A stretch of DNA of 5,690 nt from positions 1 to 5,690 of the forward strand of contig JAEWYV010000192.1 of assembly GCA_023458615.1 (NCBI GenBank), written 5' to 3'. The DNA is from Bacillota bacterium (GTDB lineage: Bacteria > Bacillota > Clostridia > Christensenellales > CAG-138). Positions 1-5,497 of the stretch are shown here, in pieces. Position numbers and translations under genes: made by a program. The notes beneath the pieces were generated by a model. The model was given only the letters and a program-made list of their open reading frames with translations. It was not told the origin of the DNA and made no database searches. Each line of letters begins with the position of its first letter. Position 1 is the stretch's first letter.

Positions 1-41
1 GCCGCAATGATCGCCCCGCGCACAAGTTCGCGCACGGTCAT
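1..41 (-). CDS. 5' end of a membrane protein gene, possibly an ECF transporter S component (partial)
   Basis: Only the first 13 codons and part of the next are present; the gene continues off the left edge. Reading from the ATG at 41-39 the product begins MTVRELVRGAIIAA. A short N-terminus with the pattern R-E-L-V followed directly by a small hydrophobic helix is common at the start of ECF-transporter S (substrate-binding) subunits, but other small membrane proteins start in a similar way. An in-frame TTG at 59-57 lies about 10 nt after an AGAGGA sequence and could be the real start, adding six residues; the ATG itself has only a weak GGAACG upstream. It follows the deaminase gene by 17-35 nt on the same strand, so the two are probably co-transcribed. 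The presence of an ECF energising module in the same window makes an S subunit plausible, but the family call is inference from 14 residues. Confidence 0.4.
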   Translation of the reverse strand, partial: MTVRELVRGAIIA

Positions 42-76
42 GTTCTTTGTTCGTTCCAATGAGTTTCAGTCCTCTC

Positions 77-1441
77 TTAGTGTCCCATCCCCGCGCTGAG
101 CAGACGGTCTACCTCTGCTCTGCTCTCGGCGGCGGCCTTTTCTTCGTCAATCAACAGTAGATTGCCGTCCTGTACCGTCTGCTTGCCATTCACCCAAACG
201 GCGTCAACGGGTCTGCTGTAGCCAACCGTGCCAAAGAGATTCGCCTCATCCAGCCCGGCGCAGGTCATCTCTAACCGGTCATAGCGTATCGCAAACAAAT
301 CCGCAGCACAGCCCGCGGCAATCTGCCCCAGCTTGCCGCGCCCAAGCAGCTTTGCGCTGCCGCGGGTCGCCATCTTCAATAGATCATAGCCGCTAGGTGC
401 CTCCGCCCCGCTGTTCAGCCGGTGCAGCAGATAGGCTACGCGAAGCTCCTCCAAGAGATTGGAGTTGTCGTTACTCGCGCTTCCATCTACGGCAAGGCCG
501 ACCGGAACGCCAAGTTTGAGCATCTCCGGAATACGGGCGATGCCGGAGCTGAGCTTCATGTTGGAACAGGGGCAGTGCGCAACACCCGTTTGTGTGTCTG
601 CCAGAAACTGAAGTTCCTCGGTATTAAAATGAATGCCATGCGCATAAAACACATCGCTGCCGACGAAATCGAGACTCTTCATGTAGTCCAGAGGTCGTAA
701 CCCGCGCGTGCTCTGCATGTAGCGCTCTTCATCCTTGGTTTCGCACAGGTGCGTATGCAGTTTTACCCCGTAGCTCCGTCCCAGCGCCGCGCTCTCGCGC
801 ATAAGATCGGCGGTCACCGAAAACGGCGAGCAGGGCGCAAGCACCACCTGCCGCATGGAGAAATCCGAGGCGTCGTGGTAGCGCTCAATCGCTTCTCTGC
901 TGTCGCGCAAAATTTCATCCGTAGTCTGCACGACGGAATCCGGCGGCAGTCCTCCATCCTTGCGTGAAAGACTCATGCTCCCGCGCGAACTCACCATGCG
1001 CATGCCGAGTTGCTCTGCGGCAAAAAACTGTGCGCCGAGCAAGTCACCCGCATCCTTGGGGAACACATAGTGATGATCAAAGCAGGTGGTGCAGCCATAC
1101 TTCATCAGTTCGCCCATTCCACTCAGCGAGCTGAGGCGAACGGTATCCTCGTTTAGGTGCGCCCAGATATCATAGAGTGCGGTGAGCCAATCGAAGAGCT
1201 CCATATTCTGCACATGCTTTAGGTTTCTTGTGAAGTATTGATAGAGATGATGATGCGTGTTGATGAGCCCCGGATAGAGAATCCAGCTGCTTGCATCCAC
1301 CGTTTCATCCGCCGCCACATTTGAAAGGCTGCCTATCTGCGCAATCACACCATCTTCGATGAGTACATCCACTCCGCGCAGAATAGAGTCGCTATCATCG
1401 CAGGTGACGATGCAGCGCGCATTCTTTAACAGGGTTTTCAT
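77..1441 (-). CDS. Metal-dependent amidohydrolase, probable 8-oxoguanine deaminase
   Basis: 454-residue cytosolic enzyme of the amidohydrolase superfamily (AtzB/SsnA/8-oxoguanine deaminase branch). It is expected to deaminate 8-oxoguanine, or a related oxidised purine or pterin, to uric acid and ammonia. The N-terminal small beta domain (about 1-57) leads into the TIM barrel. Visible metal and catalytic motifs are G-L-I-N-T-H-H-H (metal HxH at H63/H65), L-H-T-H-L-C-E-T (H229, H231, E234), Y-A-H-G-I-H (H268) and A-V-D-G-S-A-S-N-D (D319). The stretch FDHHYVFP (121-128) and the block SRGSMSLSRKDGGLPPDSVV (152-171) look like those of clostridial proteins annotated as 8-oxoguanine deaminase. Length is normal for the family. 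The start at 1441 is preferred because AAGGAG (1455-1450) sits 8 nt before it; an upstream in-frame ATG at 1471 would place that Shine-Dalgarno inside the gene. The class is secure; the exact substrate (8-oxoguanine versus another aminohydrolase substrate) is inferred from overall resemblance. Confidence 0.87.
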   Translation of the reverse strand: MKTLLKNARCIVTCDDSDSILRGVDVLIEDGVIAQIGSLSNVAADETVDASSWILYPGLINTHHHLYQYFTRNLKHVQNMELFDWLTALYDIWAHLNEDTVRLSSLSGMGELMKYGCTTCFDHHYVFPKDAGDLLGAQFFAAEQLGMRMVSSRGSMSLSRKDGGLPPDSVVQTTDEILRDSREAIERYHDASDFSMRQVVLAPCSPFSVTADLMRESAALGRSYGVKLHTHLCETKDEERYMQSTRGLRPLDYMKSLDFVGSDVFYAHGIHFNTEELQFLADTQTGVAHCPCSNMKLSSGIARIPEMLKLGVPVGLAVDGSASNDNSNLLEELRVAYLLHRLNSGAEAPSGYDLLKMATRGSAKLLGRGKLGQIAAGCAADLFAIRYDRLEMTCAGLDEANLFGTVGYSRPVDAVWVNGKQTVQDGNLLLIDEEKAAAESRAEVDRLLSAGMGH

Positions 1442-1466
1442 TTCTTTCGCTCCTTGTGTCCTTTGG

Positions 1467-1515
1467 CACATCTTACCGTCATTTGATACATAATTAGGAA
1501 ACCTTGTAAGATGCG
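1467..1515 (-). promoter_or_regulatory. Inverted repeat in the deaminase leader: 10-bp stem, 29-nt loop
   Basis: On the minus strand, CGCATCTTAC (1515-1506) can pair with GTAAGATGTG (1476-1467). This gives ten consecutive pairs including one G-U, with eight perfect at the core, around a 29-nt loop. The structure ends about 11 nt before the AAGGAG of the deaminase gene. If transcription starts near 1518 from the overlapping -10, the stem would form the very 5' end of the mRNA. On DNA the same repeat could be a spaced operator, and its right arm overlaps the plus-strand -35 box. I could not match it to a riboswitch class. Confidence 0.35.
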
Positions 1516-1532
1516 ACCGTATTTGTTATACT
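1504..1532 (+). promoter_or_regulatory. Sigma-A promoter of the ecfA1-ecfA2-ecfT-truA-tadA operon
   Basis: TTGTAA (1504-1509, four of six matches to TTGACA) and TATACT (1527-1532, five of six matches to TATAAT) are separated by exactly 17 bp. Predicted start is near 1539, which leaves a leader of about 140 nt before ecfA1. This is the best plus-strand promoter in the intergenic region. Confidence 0.68.
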
Positions 1533-1552
1533 AAATTGCCCTTTGCGCAGAA
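1525..1552 (-). promoter_or_regulatory. Possible promoter of the deaminase gene (weak -35)
   Basis: The minus strand carries TATAAC (1530-1525), five of six matches to the sigma-A -10 consensus. It lies inside the plus-strand -10 region. The bases 16-18 nt upstream (TTCTGC/GTTCTG) are a poor -35. Predicted start is near 1518, giving a leader of about 77 nt before the ATG at 1441. No better candidate was seen between the two divergent genes, but the poor -35 keeps this tentative. Confidence 0.35.
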
Positions 1553-1562
1553 CTGCGCGGGG
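1541..1562 (+). promoter_or_regulatory. Palindrome/hairpin at the 5' end of the ecf operon transcript
   Basis: GCGCAG-AA-CTGCGC (1545-1558) is a perfect 6+6 inverted repeat starting about 6 nt after the predicted transcription start. As RNA, the stem could extend by three T-G pairs and a C-G pair to span 1541-1562 with a GAAC loop. There is no T run after it, so it is not a terminator. It could be an operator placed just downstream of the promoter or a 5' stabilising hairpin. Confidence 0.4.
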
Positions 1563-1600
1563 AACATAAGCGTTTTGAGACATTATTTTAACATATTACA

Positions 1601-1652
1601 CATGCGCTTCACAAGCCGCACAACGTGAGGGATAAAACAGAGCAAGCGTGTG
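1601..1652 (+). promoter_or_regulatory. Possible long-range stem in the ecf operon leader
   Basis: Bases 1601-1609 (CATGCGCTT) can pair with 1644-1652 (AAGCGTGTG). That gives nine pairs, two of them G-U, around a 34-nt loop, ending 14 nt before the ecfA1 Shine-Dalgarno (AAGGAG, 1667-1672). An alternative small hairpin (CTTCAC with GTGAGG, 1607-1628) competes with it. The leader is long for a plain 5' UTR. I recognise no known riboswitch consensus in it, and a chance stem is possible. Confidence 0.25.
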
Positions 1653-1678
1653 CGACGATTTATGATAAGGAGTAAAAC

Positions 1679-2530
1679 ATGACCCCGAATGCCATCATCG
1701 AACTCGTGAACGTCGGGTTTCAATATTCCGGCTCGGAGAAAACGGCCCTCAAGAACATCAGCCTGTCCATTCAAAAGGGCGAGGTCGTTGCCATTGTCGG
1801 GCACAACGGCTCCGGCAAAAGCACGCTGTGCAAGCTCTTCAACGCCCTGCTTTTGCCCGCTGAAGGCACGGTCACCGTTGCAGGGCTGGATGCCACGAAG
1901 GAAGAAAATCTTCTGGAAATCCGCCGCCGCGTCGGCATGGTGTTTCAAAACCCGGACAATCAGCTTGTCACCACCATTGTAGAAGAGGATGTCGGCTTTG
2001 GCCCCGAGAACCTCGGCATCGCACCGACGGAGATTCGCAAGCGGGTAGATGCGGCTCTGGCAGAAGTTGAGATGAGCGCCTATGCCGAGAAGGCCAGCCA
2101 CGCTCTCTCCGGCGGACAGAAACAGCGCGTCGCCATCGCGGGATTGCTCGCCATGCAGCCGGAGGTTCTGGTTCTGGACGAGGCAACCGCCATGCTCGAC
2201 CCCAGAGGGCGTGAAGAGGTGCTCTCTACTGTAAGAAAGCTCAATCAAGAGCACGGCATGACCGTCATCATGATTACGCAGTTTATGGAAGAAGCGCTCG
2301 GCGCGGATCGCGTGTTTGTCCTCTCCGAAGGACGGCTTGTGATGGAAGGCACACCAAAGGAAGTCTTCAACGAACGCGCGTTGCTGGAGCAAAGCCGTCT
2401 GGATGCGCCCGCGTTTGTCAAACTACGGGACGATCTGCTCGCCGCCGGACTGCCAATTGCGCACGAGGCGATGACCTGCGACGATCTGGCAAATGCACTG
2501 AGTCACACCCTCGCACATACCAACGGATAG
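1679..2530 (+). CDS. ecfA1: ECF transporter ATP-binding protein EcfA1 (switch histidine replaced by Gln)
   Basis: 283-residue ABC ATPase on the cytoplasmic face of an energy-coupling factor importer. It pairs with EcfA2 and drives EcfT plus interchangeable S subunits to import vitamins and other micronutrients. Motifs in order: Walker A GHNGSGKST (41-49), Q-loop VFQNPDNQL with Q90 (the N-P-D-N-Q form is typical of EcfA1/CbiO), signature LSGGQKQR (143-150), Walker B VLVLDE (163-168) with catalytic E168, and D-loop MLDP (172-175). Residues about 230-283 form the C-terminal dimerisation extension of the ECF ATPases. The H-loop reads MITQFMEEA: residue 201, normally the switch histidine, is glutamine (CAG, 2279-2281). 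The start has AAGGAG at 1667-1672 with a 6-nt spacer. It is the first gene of the operon, with ecfA2 10 nt downstream. A1 rather than A2 identity rests on gene order and the NPDNQ motif. Family call is secure. Confidence 0.95.
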   Translation: MTPNAIIELVNVGFQYSGSEKTALKNISLSIQKGEVVAIVGHNGSGKSTLCKLFNALLLPAEGTVTVAGLDATKEENLLEIRRRVGMVFQNPDNQLVTTIVEEDVGFGPENLGIAPTEIRKRVDAALAEVEMSAYAEKASHALSGGQKQRVAIAGLLAMQPEVLVLDEATAMLDPRGREEVLSTVRKLNQEHGMTVIMITQFMEEALGADRVFVLSEGRLVMEGTPKEVFNERALLEQSRLDAPAFVKLRDDLLAAGLPIAHEAMTCDDLANALSHTLAHTNG

Positions 2531-2540
2531 GAAGAGCAAT

Positions 2541-3392
2541 ATGCCGATTCAAATAGAACAACTCAGCCATACCTATCTGCCGGGCAGCGCGCTTGCGTAT
2601 CCGGCATTGTCCAATATTACCCTCAGTATCCCCGAAGGGGAATTTTTAGGCATCATCGGTCATACAGGTAGCGGAAAGAGTACGCTCATTCAGCACCTGA
2701 ACGGACTGCTGCTGCCAACAGAAGGAAGCGTACTGGTGGACGGCCTCGACACGCGCGAGAAGAAACTGCGCAAGCAAATTCGCGCGCTGGTCGGCATGGT
2801 GTTTCAATATCCCGAATACCAGCTTTTTGACGAGACTGTTGCGCGGGATGTCGCATTCGGTCCGAAGAATATGGGATTGGAAGAGCCGGAGATTTCCGCG
2901 CGCGTAACCGAGGCGCTGCGCTTAGTCGGGCTCGATGAGTCTTTCTCCGAAAAGTCGCCGTTTGAGCTCTCCGGCGGGGAGAAGCGCCGCGCAGCCCTGG
3001 CCGGTATTCTCGCCATGCGCCCGAAATATCTCGTGCTGGATGAACCGATGGCAGGCTTAGATCCGCGCGGACGCAGGGAGATACTAACCCTCGTTGAATC
3101 CCTTCGGCGCGAATTTGGCACGAGCATCATCATGGTGTCGCATTCGATGGACGACGTCGCAATGTATGCCGACCGGATCGCCGTGCTTGACAAGGGATCA
3201 CTCTTTATGGTAGGTACACCGGAAGAGGTATTCTCGCATAGCGCAGAGCTGCTGGAGATGGGGCTGAATCTGCCGCAGGCAACGCAGCTCGTCCGCGCGC
3301 TTCGCGAACGCGGGATTGATATTCAAGAGGACTATTATCGCATGGATGAACTCACACGCGAGCTGATCGGGAGGTGGCGCAATGAACGCTAA
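2541..3392 (+). CDS. ecfA2: ECF transporter ATP-binding protein EcfA2
   Basis: 283-residue second ATPase of the ECF module; it forms the A1-A2 heterodimer that hydrolyses ATP under EcfT. Motifs: Walker A GHTGSGKST (40-48), Q-loop VFQYPEYQLF with Q89 (the Y-P-E-Y-Q-L-F form is diagnostic of EcfA2), signature LSGGEKRR (143-150), Walker B YLVLDE (163-168) with E168, D-loop GLDP, and an intact switch histidine H201 in MVSHSMDD. The C-terminal extension (about 230-283) is present, so the protein is full length. The start follows the ecfA1 stop by 10 nt with AGGAAGAG just upstream. The 3' end overlaps ecfT by 11 nt, and the strong Shine-Dalgarno for ecfT (GGAGGTGG, 3370-3377) lies inside this gene, which points to coupled translation and balanced subunit production. 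Confidence 0.96.
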   Translation: MPIQIEQLSHTYLPGSALAYPALSNITLSIPEGEFLGIIGHTGSGKSTLIQHLNGLLLPTEGSVLVDGLDTREKKLRKQIRALVGMVFQYPEYQLFDETVARDVAFGPKNMGLEEPEISARVTEALRLVGLDESFSEKSPFELSGGEKRRAALAGILAMRPKYLVLDEPMAGLDPRGRREILTLVESLRREFGTSIIMVSHSMDDVAMYADRIAVLDKGSLFMVGTPEEVFSHSAELLEMGLNLPQATQLVRALRERGIDIQEDYYRMDELTRELIGRWRNER

Positions 3393-4188
3393 CATCACGC
3401 TCGGTCAGTTTTTACCGGGAGACAGCGTTGTCCACCGGCTCGATCCGCGCACCAAGATCCTCCTTATGGCGGTGTACATCACCATCGTGTTTGTCGTAAA
3501 AACGCTTCCGGTGTTTTTGCTTCCGTTTCTGCTGCTTGTCGCTATGTTCGCCTTCGCCCGCGTTCCGGCGAGCTATTTTTTCTCCGCACTGCGCCCGATG
3601 AAGTGGCTGTTGATGTTCATGTTTATCCTGAACCTCTTTGCAACCGCCGGAGATACCGTTCTGTTTCAATGGAGGTTTATCAAGCTCACACAGGAAGCAC
3701 TGGATCAGGCGATCTTTATCACCCTTCGTTTGATCTTACTCGTTGCCGGAACATCCATCCTCACGCTAACCACATCGCCCATTGCATTAACAGACGGTCT
3801 GGAGAAGCTCATGGCACCGCTTCGCAAGCTCCGCTTCCCTGCGCATGAGCTCGCAATGATGATGACCATTGCGCTCAGGTTCATCCCAACCCTGATGGAG
3901 GAGACCGACCGCATTCAAAAGGCGCAGATGGCGCGCGGCGCGGACTTTGAGAGCGGCAATATCTTTCAGCGTGCCAAGAGCATGATTCCCGTTCTCGTTC
4001 CGCTGTTTGTCTCCGCGTTTCGCCGGGCGGATGAACTCGCCATGGCGATGGAGAGCCGCTGCTATCACGGCGGCGAGGGCAGAACGCGCATGCGCGAGCT
4101 GCATTTTCATGCACGCGACCTGATCGCCACCCTCTTGCTACTGCTTGTATTGTCGGCAATCATCCTGTTGGAGCGTCTGCCGCTATGA
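3382..4188 (+). CDS. ecfT: ECF transporter transmembrane component EcfT
   Basis: 268-residue integral membrane scaffold that couples the EcfA1-EcfA2 motor to S subunits (CbiQ/EcfT family). The N-terminal motif L-D-P-R-T-K (20-25) precedes the first membrane helix, as usual. Hydrophobic segments lie near 26-40, 42-59, 73-89, 111-130, about 158-172 and 247-263. The two coupling-helix signatures that dock into the ATPases are present: ARG at 184-186 (AQMARGADF) and SRC at 225-227 (MESRCYHGGEGRT). Both coupling-helix arginines (R185, R226) are present. Length is normal. The start at 3382 is fixed by GGAGGTGG at 3370-3377 and overlaps the ecfA2 end by 11 nt. Its stop shares ATGA (4185-4188) with the truA start. 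Substrate specificity lies in S subunits, none of which is encoded completely in this window. Confidence 0.96.
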   Translation: MNANITLGQFLPGDSVVHRLDPRTKILLMAVYITIVFVVKTLPVFLLPFLLLVAMFAFARVPASYFFSALRPMKWLLMFMFILNLFATAGDTVLFQWRFIKLTQEALDQAIFITLRLILLVAGTSILTLTTSPIALTDGLEKLMAPLRKLRFPAHELAMMMTIALRFIPTLMEETDRIQKAQMARGADFESGNIFQRAKSMIPVLVPLFVSAFRRADELAMAMESRCYHGGEGRTRMRELHFHARDLIATLLLLLVLSAIILLERLPL

Positions 4189-4958
4189 GTCGCCGCATCC
4201 GCCTCATCATTCAATACGACGGGACAAACTATGTCGGTTGGCAGTTGCAAGAGAACGGCATCTCCGTTCAGCAGCGGCTCAATGAGGCGATTATGTCGGT
4301 CACGGGTGAACAAATTCAGCTGCATGGCTCCGGTCGCACGGACAGCGGCGTCCATGCAAGGGCGCAGGTTGCACATTTTGACACCAACGCGCGCATGCCC
4401 GCGAATAAATTTGCCATCGCCATGAATATGCGCCTTCCGCGCGATATCCGCGTGCTCTATAGTGAGGAAGCGCCGGAGGAGTTCCACGCGCGCTTTTCGG
4501 CAAAGAATAAAACCTATCGTTACACCCTGCAACTCGGCCCCCATGCAGATGTTTTCTGCCGGGATACCGCGCTGCATGTGCATACTCCGCTCAATCTCGA
4601 ACGGATGCAGGCCGCAGCACGGGACGCGCTGGGCGAGCACGACTTTTTTGCCTTTATGTCCGCCGGTTCCAAGCTGGAACACACGGTTCGCACGATCTTT
4701 CACTCGGAATGGTCGCAGAGCGGGCAGTTTTTATACTATGACGTCAGCGCAAACGGGTTCTTGTATAACATGGTGCGCATTCTCGTCGGTACCATGCTCG
4801 AAATTGGTTCAGGCAAACTCCCGCAGGATTCCATTGCAAAAGCAATCAACAGCAAAAATCGTGCGGATGCAGGGCCAACCGCTCCTCCGCAAGGTCTCGC
4901 GCTCATGCGAGTGCAATATGCGGACTTTGACACGGACGAGGTGTTACGACGCTTATGA
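4185..4958 (+). CDS. truA: tRNA pseudouridine(38-40) synthase TruA
   Basis: 257-residue cytosolic enzyme that isomerises uridine to pseudouridine at positions 38, 39 and 40 in the tRNA anticodon stem-loop. It starts with the family pattern I-Q-Y-D-G-T-N-Y-V-G-W-Q (9-20). The catalytic aspartate is D53 within GSGRTDSGVHA (48-58). Other conserved blocks are K-T-Y-R-Y (109-113, with the active-site tyrosine Y111), F-M-S-A-G-S (157-162), the helix from G191 through V201 (G-F-L-Y-N-M-V-R), and A-D-A-G-P-T-A-P-P-Q-G-L (227-238). Full length for the family. The start overlaps the ecfT stop as ATGA, with GGAG (4170-4173) 11 nt upstream. Its position directly after ecfT is the common Bacillota arrangement, but the usual next genes rplM-rpsI are replaced here by tadA. 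Confidence 0.97.
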   Translation: MSRRIRLIIQYDGTNYVGWQLQENGISVQQRLNEAIMSVTGEQIQLHGSGRTDSGVHARAQVAHFDTNARMPANKFAIAMNMRLPRDIRVLYSEEAPEEFHARFSAKNKTYRYTLQLGPHADVFCRDTALHVHTPLNLERMQAAARDALGEHDFFAFMSAGSKLEHTVRTIFHSEWSQSGQFLYYDVSANGFLYNMVRILVGTMLEIGSGKLPQDSIAKAINSKNRADAGPTAPPQGLALMRVQYADFDTDEVLRRL

Positions 4959-5407
4959 TCGGTACGATCAAAATGGAACAGTACATGCGTCTCGCCCTGG
5001 AAGAGGCCAAGCTTGCTGCCGAATGTGGTGAAGTCCCGGTTGGCGCGGTGTTGGTGAGAAATGGCGAAGTAATCGCGCGCGCACATAATCTCGTTGAGCA
5101 AACACACGACGCAACCGCGCACGCAGAGCTGCTCTGCCTGCGCGAAGGATTGGCAATGTGCGGAGGCCGCCTTAGCGACTGCACGCTCTATGTCACACTG
5201 GAACCCTGCGCCATGTGCGCGGGTGCCTGTGTCAACGCAAAGCTGAAGCGCCTTGTCTTTGGCGCGTTTGACGAGGTTGCGGGGTGCTGCGGTTCCAAGA
5301 TGGATCTCACCGATCATTGCTTTCTTCACAGTGTCGAGGTTTGGGGCGGCGTTTGCGAACCAGACTGCAAAGCTCTTCTTTCGCAATTTTTTCAGGCGCT
5401 TCGTTAA
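4955..5407 (+). CDS. tadA: tRNA-specific adenosine deaminase TadA (A34 to inosine)
   Basis: 150-residue zinc-dependent deaminase that converts the wobble adenosine A34 of tRNA-Arg(ACG) to inosine. The cytidine/deoxycytidylate deaminase fold is marked by the zinc and proton-shuttle motif H-A-E (56-58) and P-C-A-M-C (84-88, zinc ligands C85 and C88). G-E-V-P-V-G-A-V-L-V (25-34) and H-N (44-45) are typical of TadA. The last helix ends at residue 150, a normal length. The start at 4955 shares ATGA with the truA stop, and GAGGTG (4938-4943) lies 11 nt upstream. An in-frame ATG at 4973 (MEQYMRLAL) matches the usual TadA N-terminus slightly better but has no ribosome binding site. A perfect 15-nt palindrome (4956-4970) covers the region just after the start. 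Last gene of the operon; the terminator stem includes its stop codon. A free guanine deaminase is less likely given the TadA-specific motifs. Confidence 0.93.
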   Translation: MIGTIKMEQYMRLALEEAKLAAECGEVPVGAVLVRNGEVIARAHNLVEQTHDATAHAELLCLREGLAMCGGRLSDCTLYVTLEPCAMCAGACVNAKLKRLVFGAFDEVAGCCGSKMDLTDHCFLHSVEVWGGVCEPDCKALLSQFFQALR

Positions 5408-5423
5408 AAGAGGCGTTTTTTTT
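5397..5423 (+). terminator. Rho-independent terminator of the ecf-truA-tadA operon
   Basis: CGCTTC (5397-5402) pairs with GAGGCG (5410-5415), six pairs with one G-U, around the 7-nt loop GTTAAAA. Eight T residues (5416-5423) follow directly. The last two tadA sense codons form part of the left arm and the stop codon TAA (5405-5407) is in the loop, so the gene and terminator overlap. Confidence 0.82.
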
Positions 5424-5433
5424 CAACTCTCTA

Positions 5434-5461
5434 TTGGCGTAAGTGCCAGTCATGCTACAAT
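5434..5461 (+). promoter_or_regulatory. Sigma-A promoter of the PAP2 phosphatase gene (extended -10)
   Basis: TTGGCG (5434-5439, four of six matches) and TACAAT (5456-5461, five of six) are 16 bp apart. A TG at 5453-5454 gives an extended -10 (TGCTACAAT). Predicted start is near 5468, about 30 nt before the ATG at 5498. It lies between the terminator and the next gene, where a promoter is expected. Confidence 0.6.
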
Positions 5462-5497
5462 AAACCACAGGGAATCATTCTTTGGGAGGGTCGTGTT

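Noticed and set aside
1442..1471. N-terminal extension of the deaminase (ATG at 1471, ten extra residues)
   Set aside because: The extension contains the AAGGAG Shine-Dalgarno that fits the ATG at 1441, and the added residues (MCQRTQGAKE) do not resemble family N-termini, which begin near MKTLLKNA.
1583..2392. Long minus-strand open frame (269 codons) opposite ecfA1
   Set aside because: It is an antisense shadow of a clear ABC ATPase gene. The product is not recognisable and no ribosome binding site supports it.
4060..4065. SRC instead of ARG in the second EcfT coupling motif
   Set aside because: The M-E-S-R-C-Y form is a common natural variant of EcfT and the key arginine is retained.
4107..4703. 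Minus-strand open frame (198 codons) opposite ecfT/truA
   Set aside because: Shadow of the well-supported TruA gene; composition is arginine/histidine-rich out-of-frame translation without a recognisable motif.
5221..5360. Cysteine-rich C-terminal part of TadA as a possible extra metal site
   Set aside because: The cysteines beyond P-C-A-M-C (C111, C112, C122, C134, C138) do not form a recognisable CxxC-type site, and GCCG at this point occurs in ordinary TadA relatives.
4736..5386. Minus-strand open frame (216 codons) opposite truA/tadA
   Set aside because: Lies entirely over conserved TruA and TadA motifs on the other strand and has no recognisable domain.
5433..5452. Imperfect inverted repeat (ATTGGC-GTAAGT-GCCAGT) in the PAP2 promoter
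   Set aside because: Only four perfect core pairs per arm, and a promoter of this composition gives such repeats by chance; not strong enough to call an operator.
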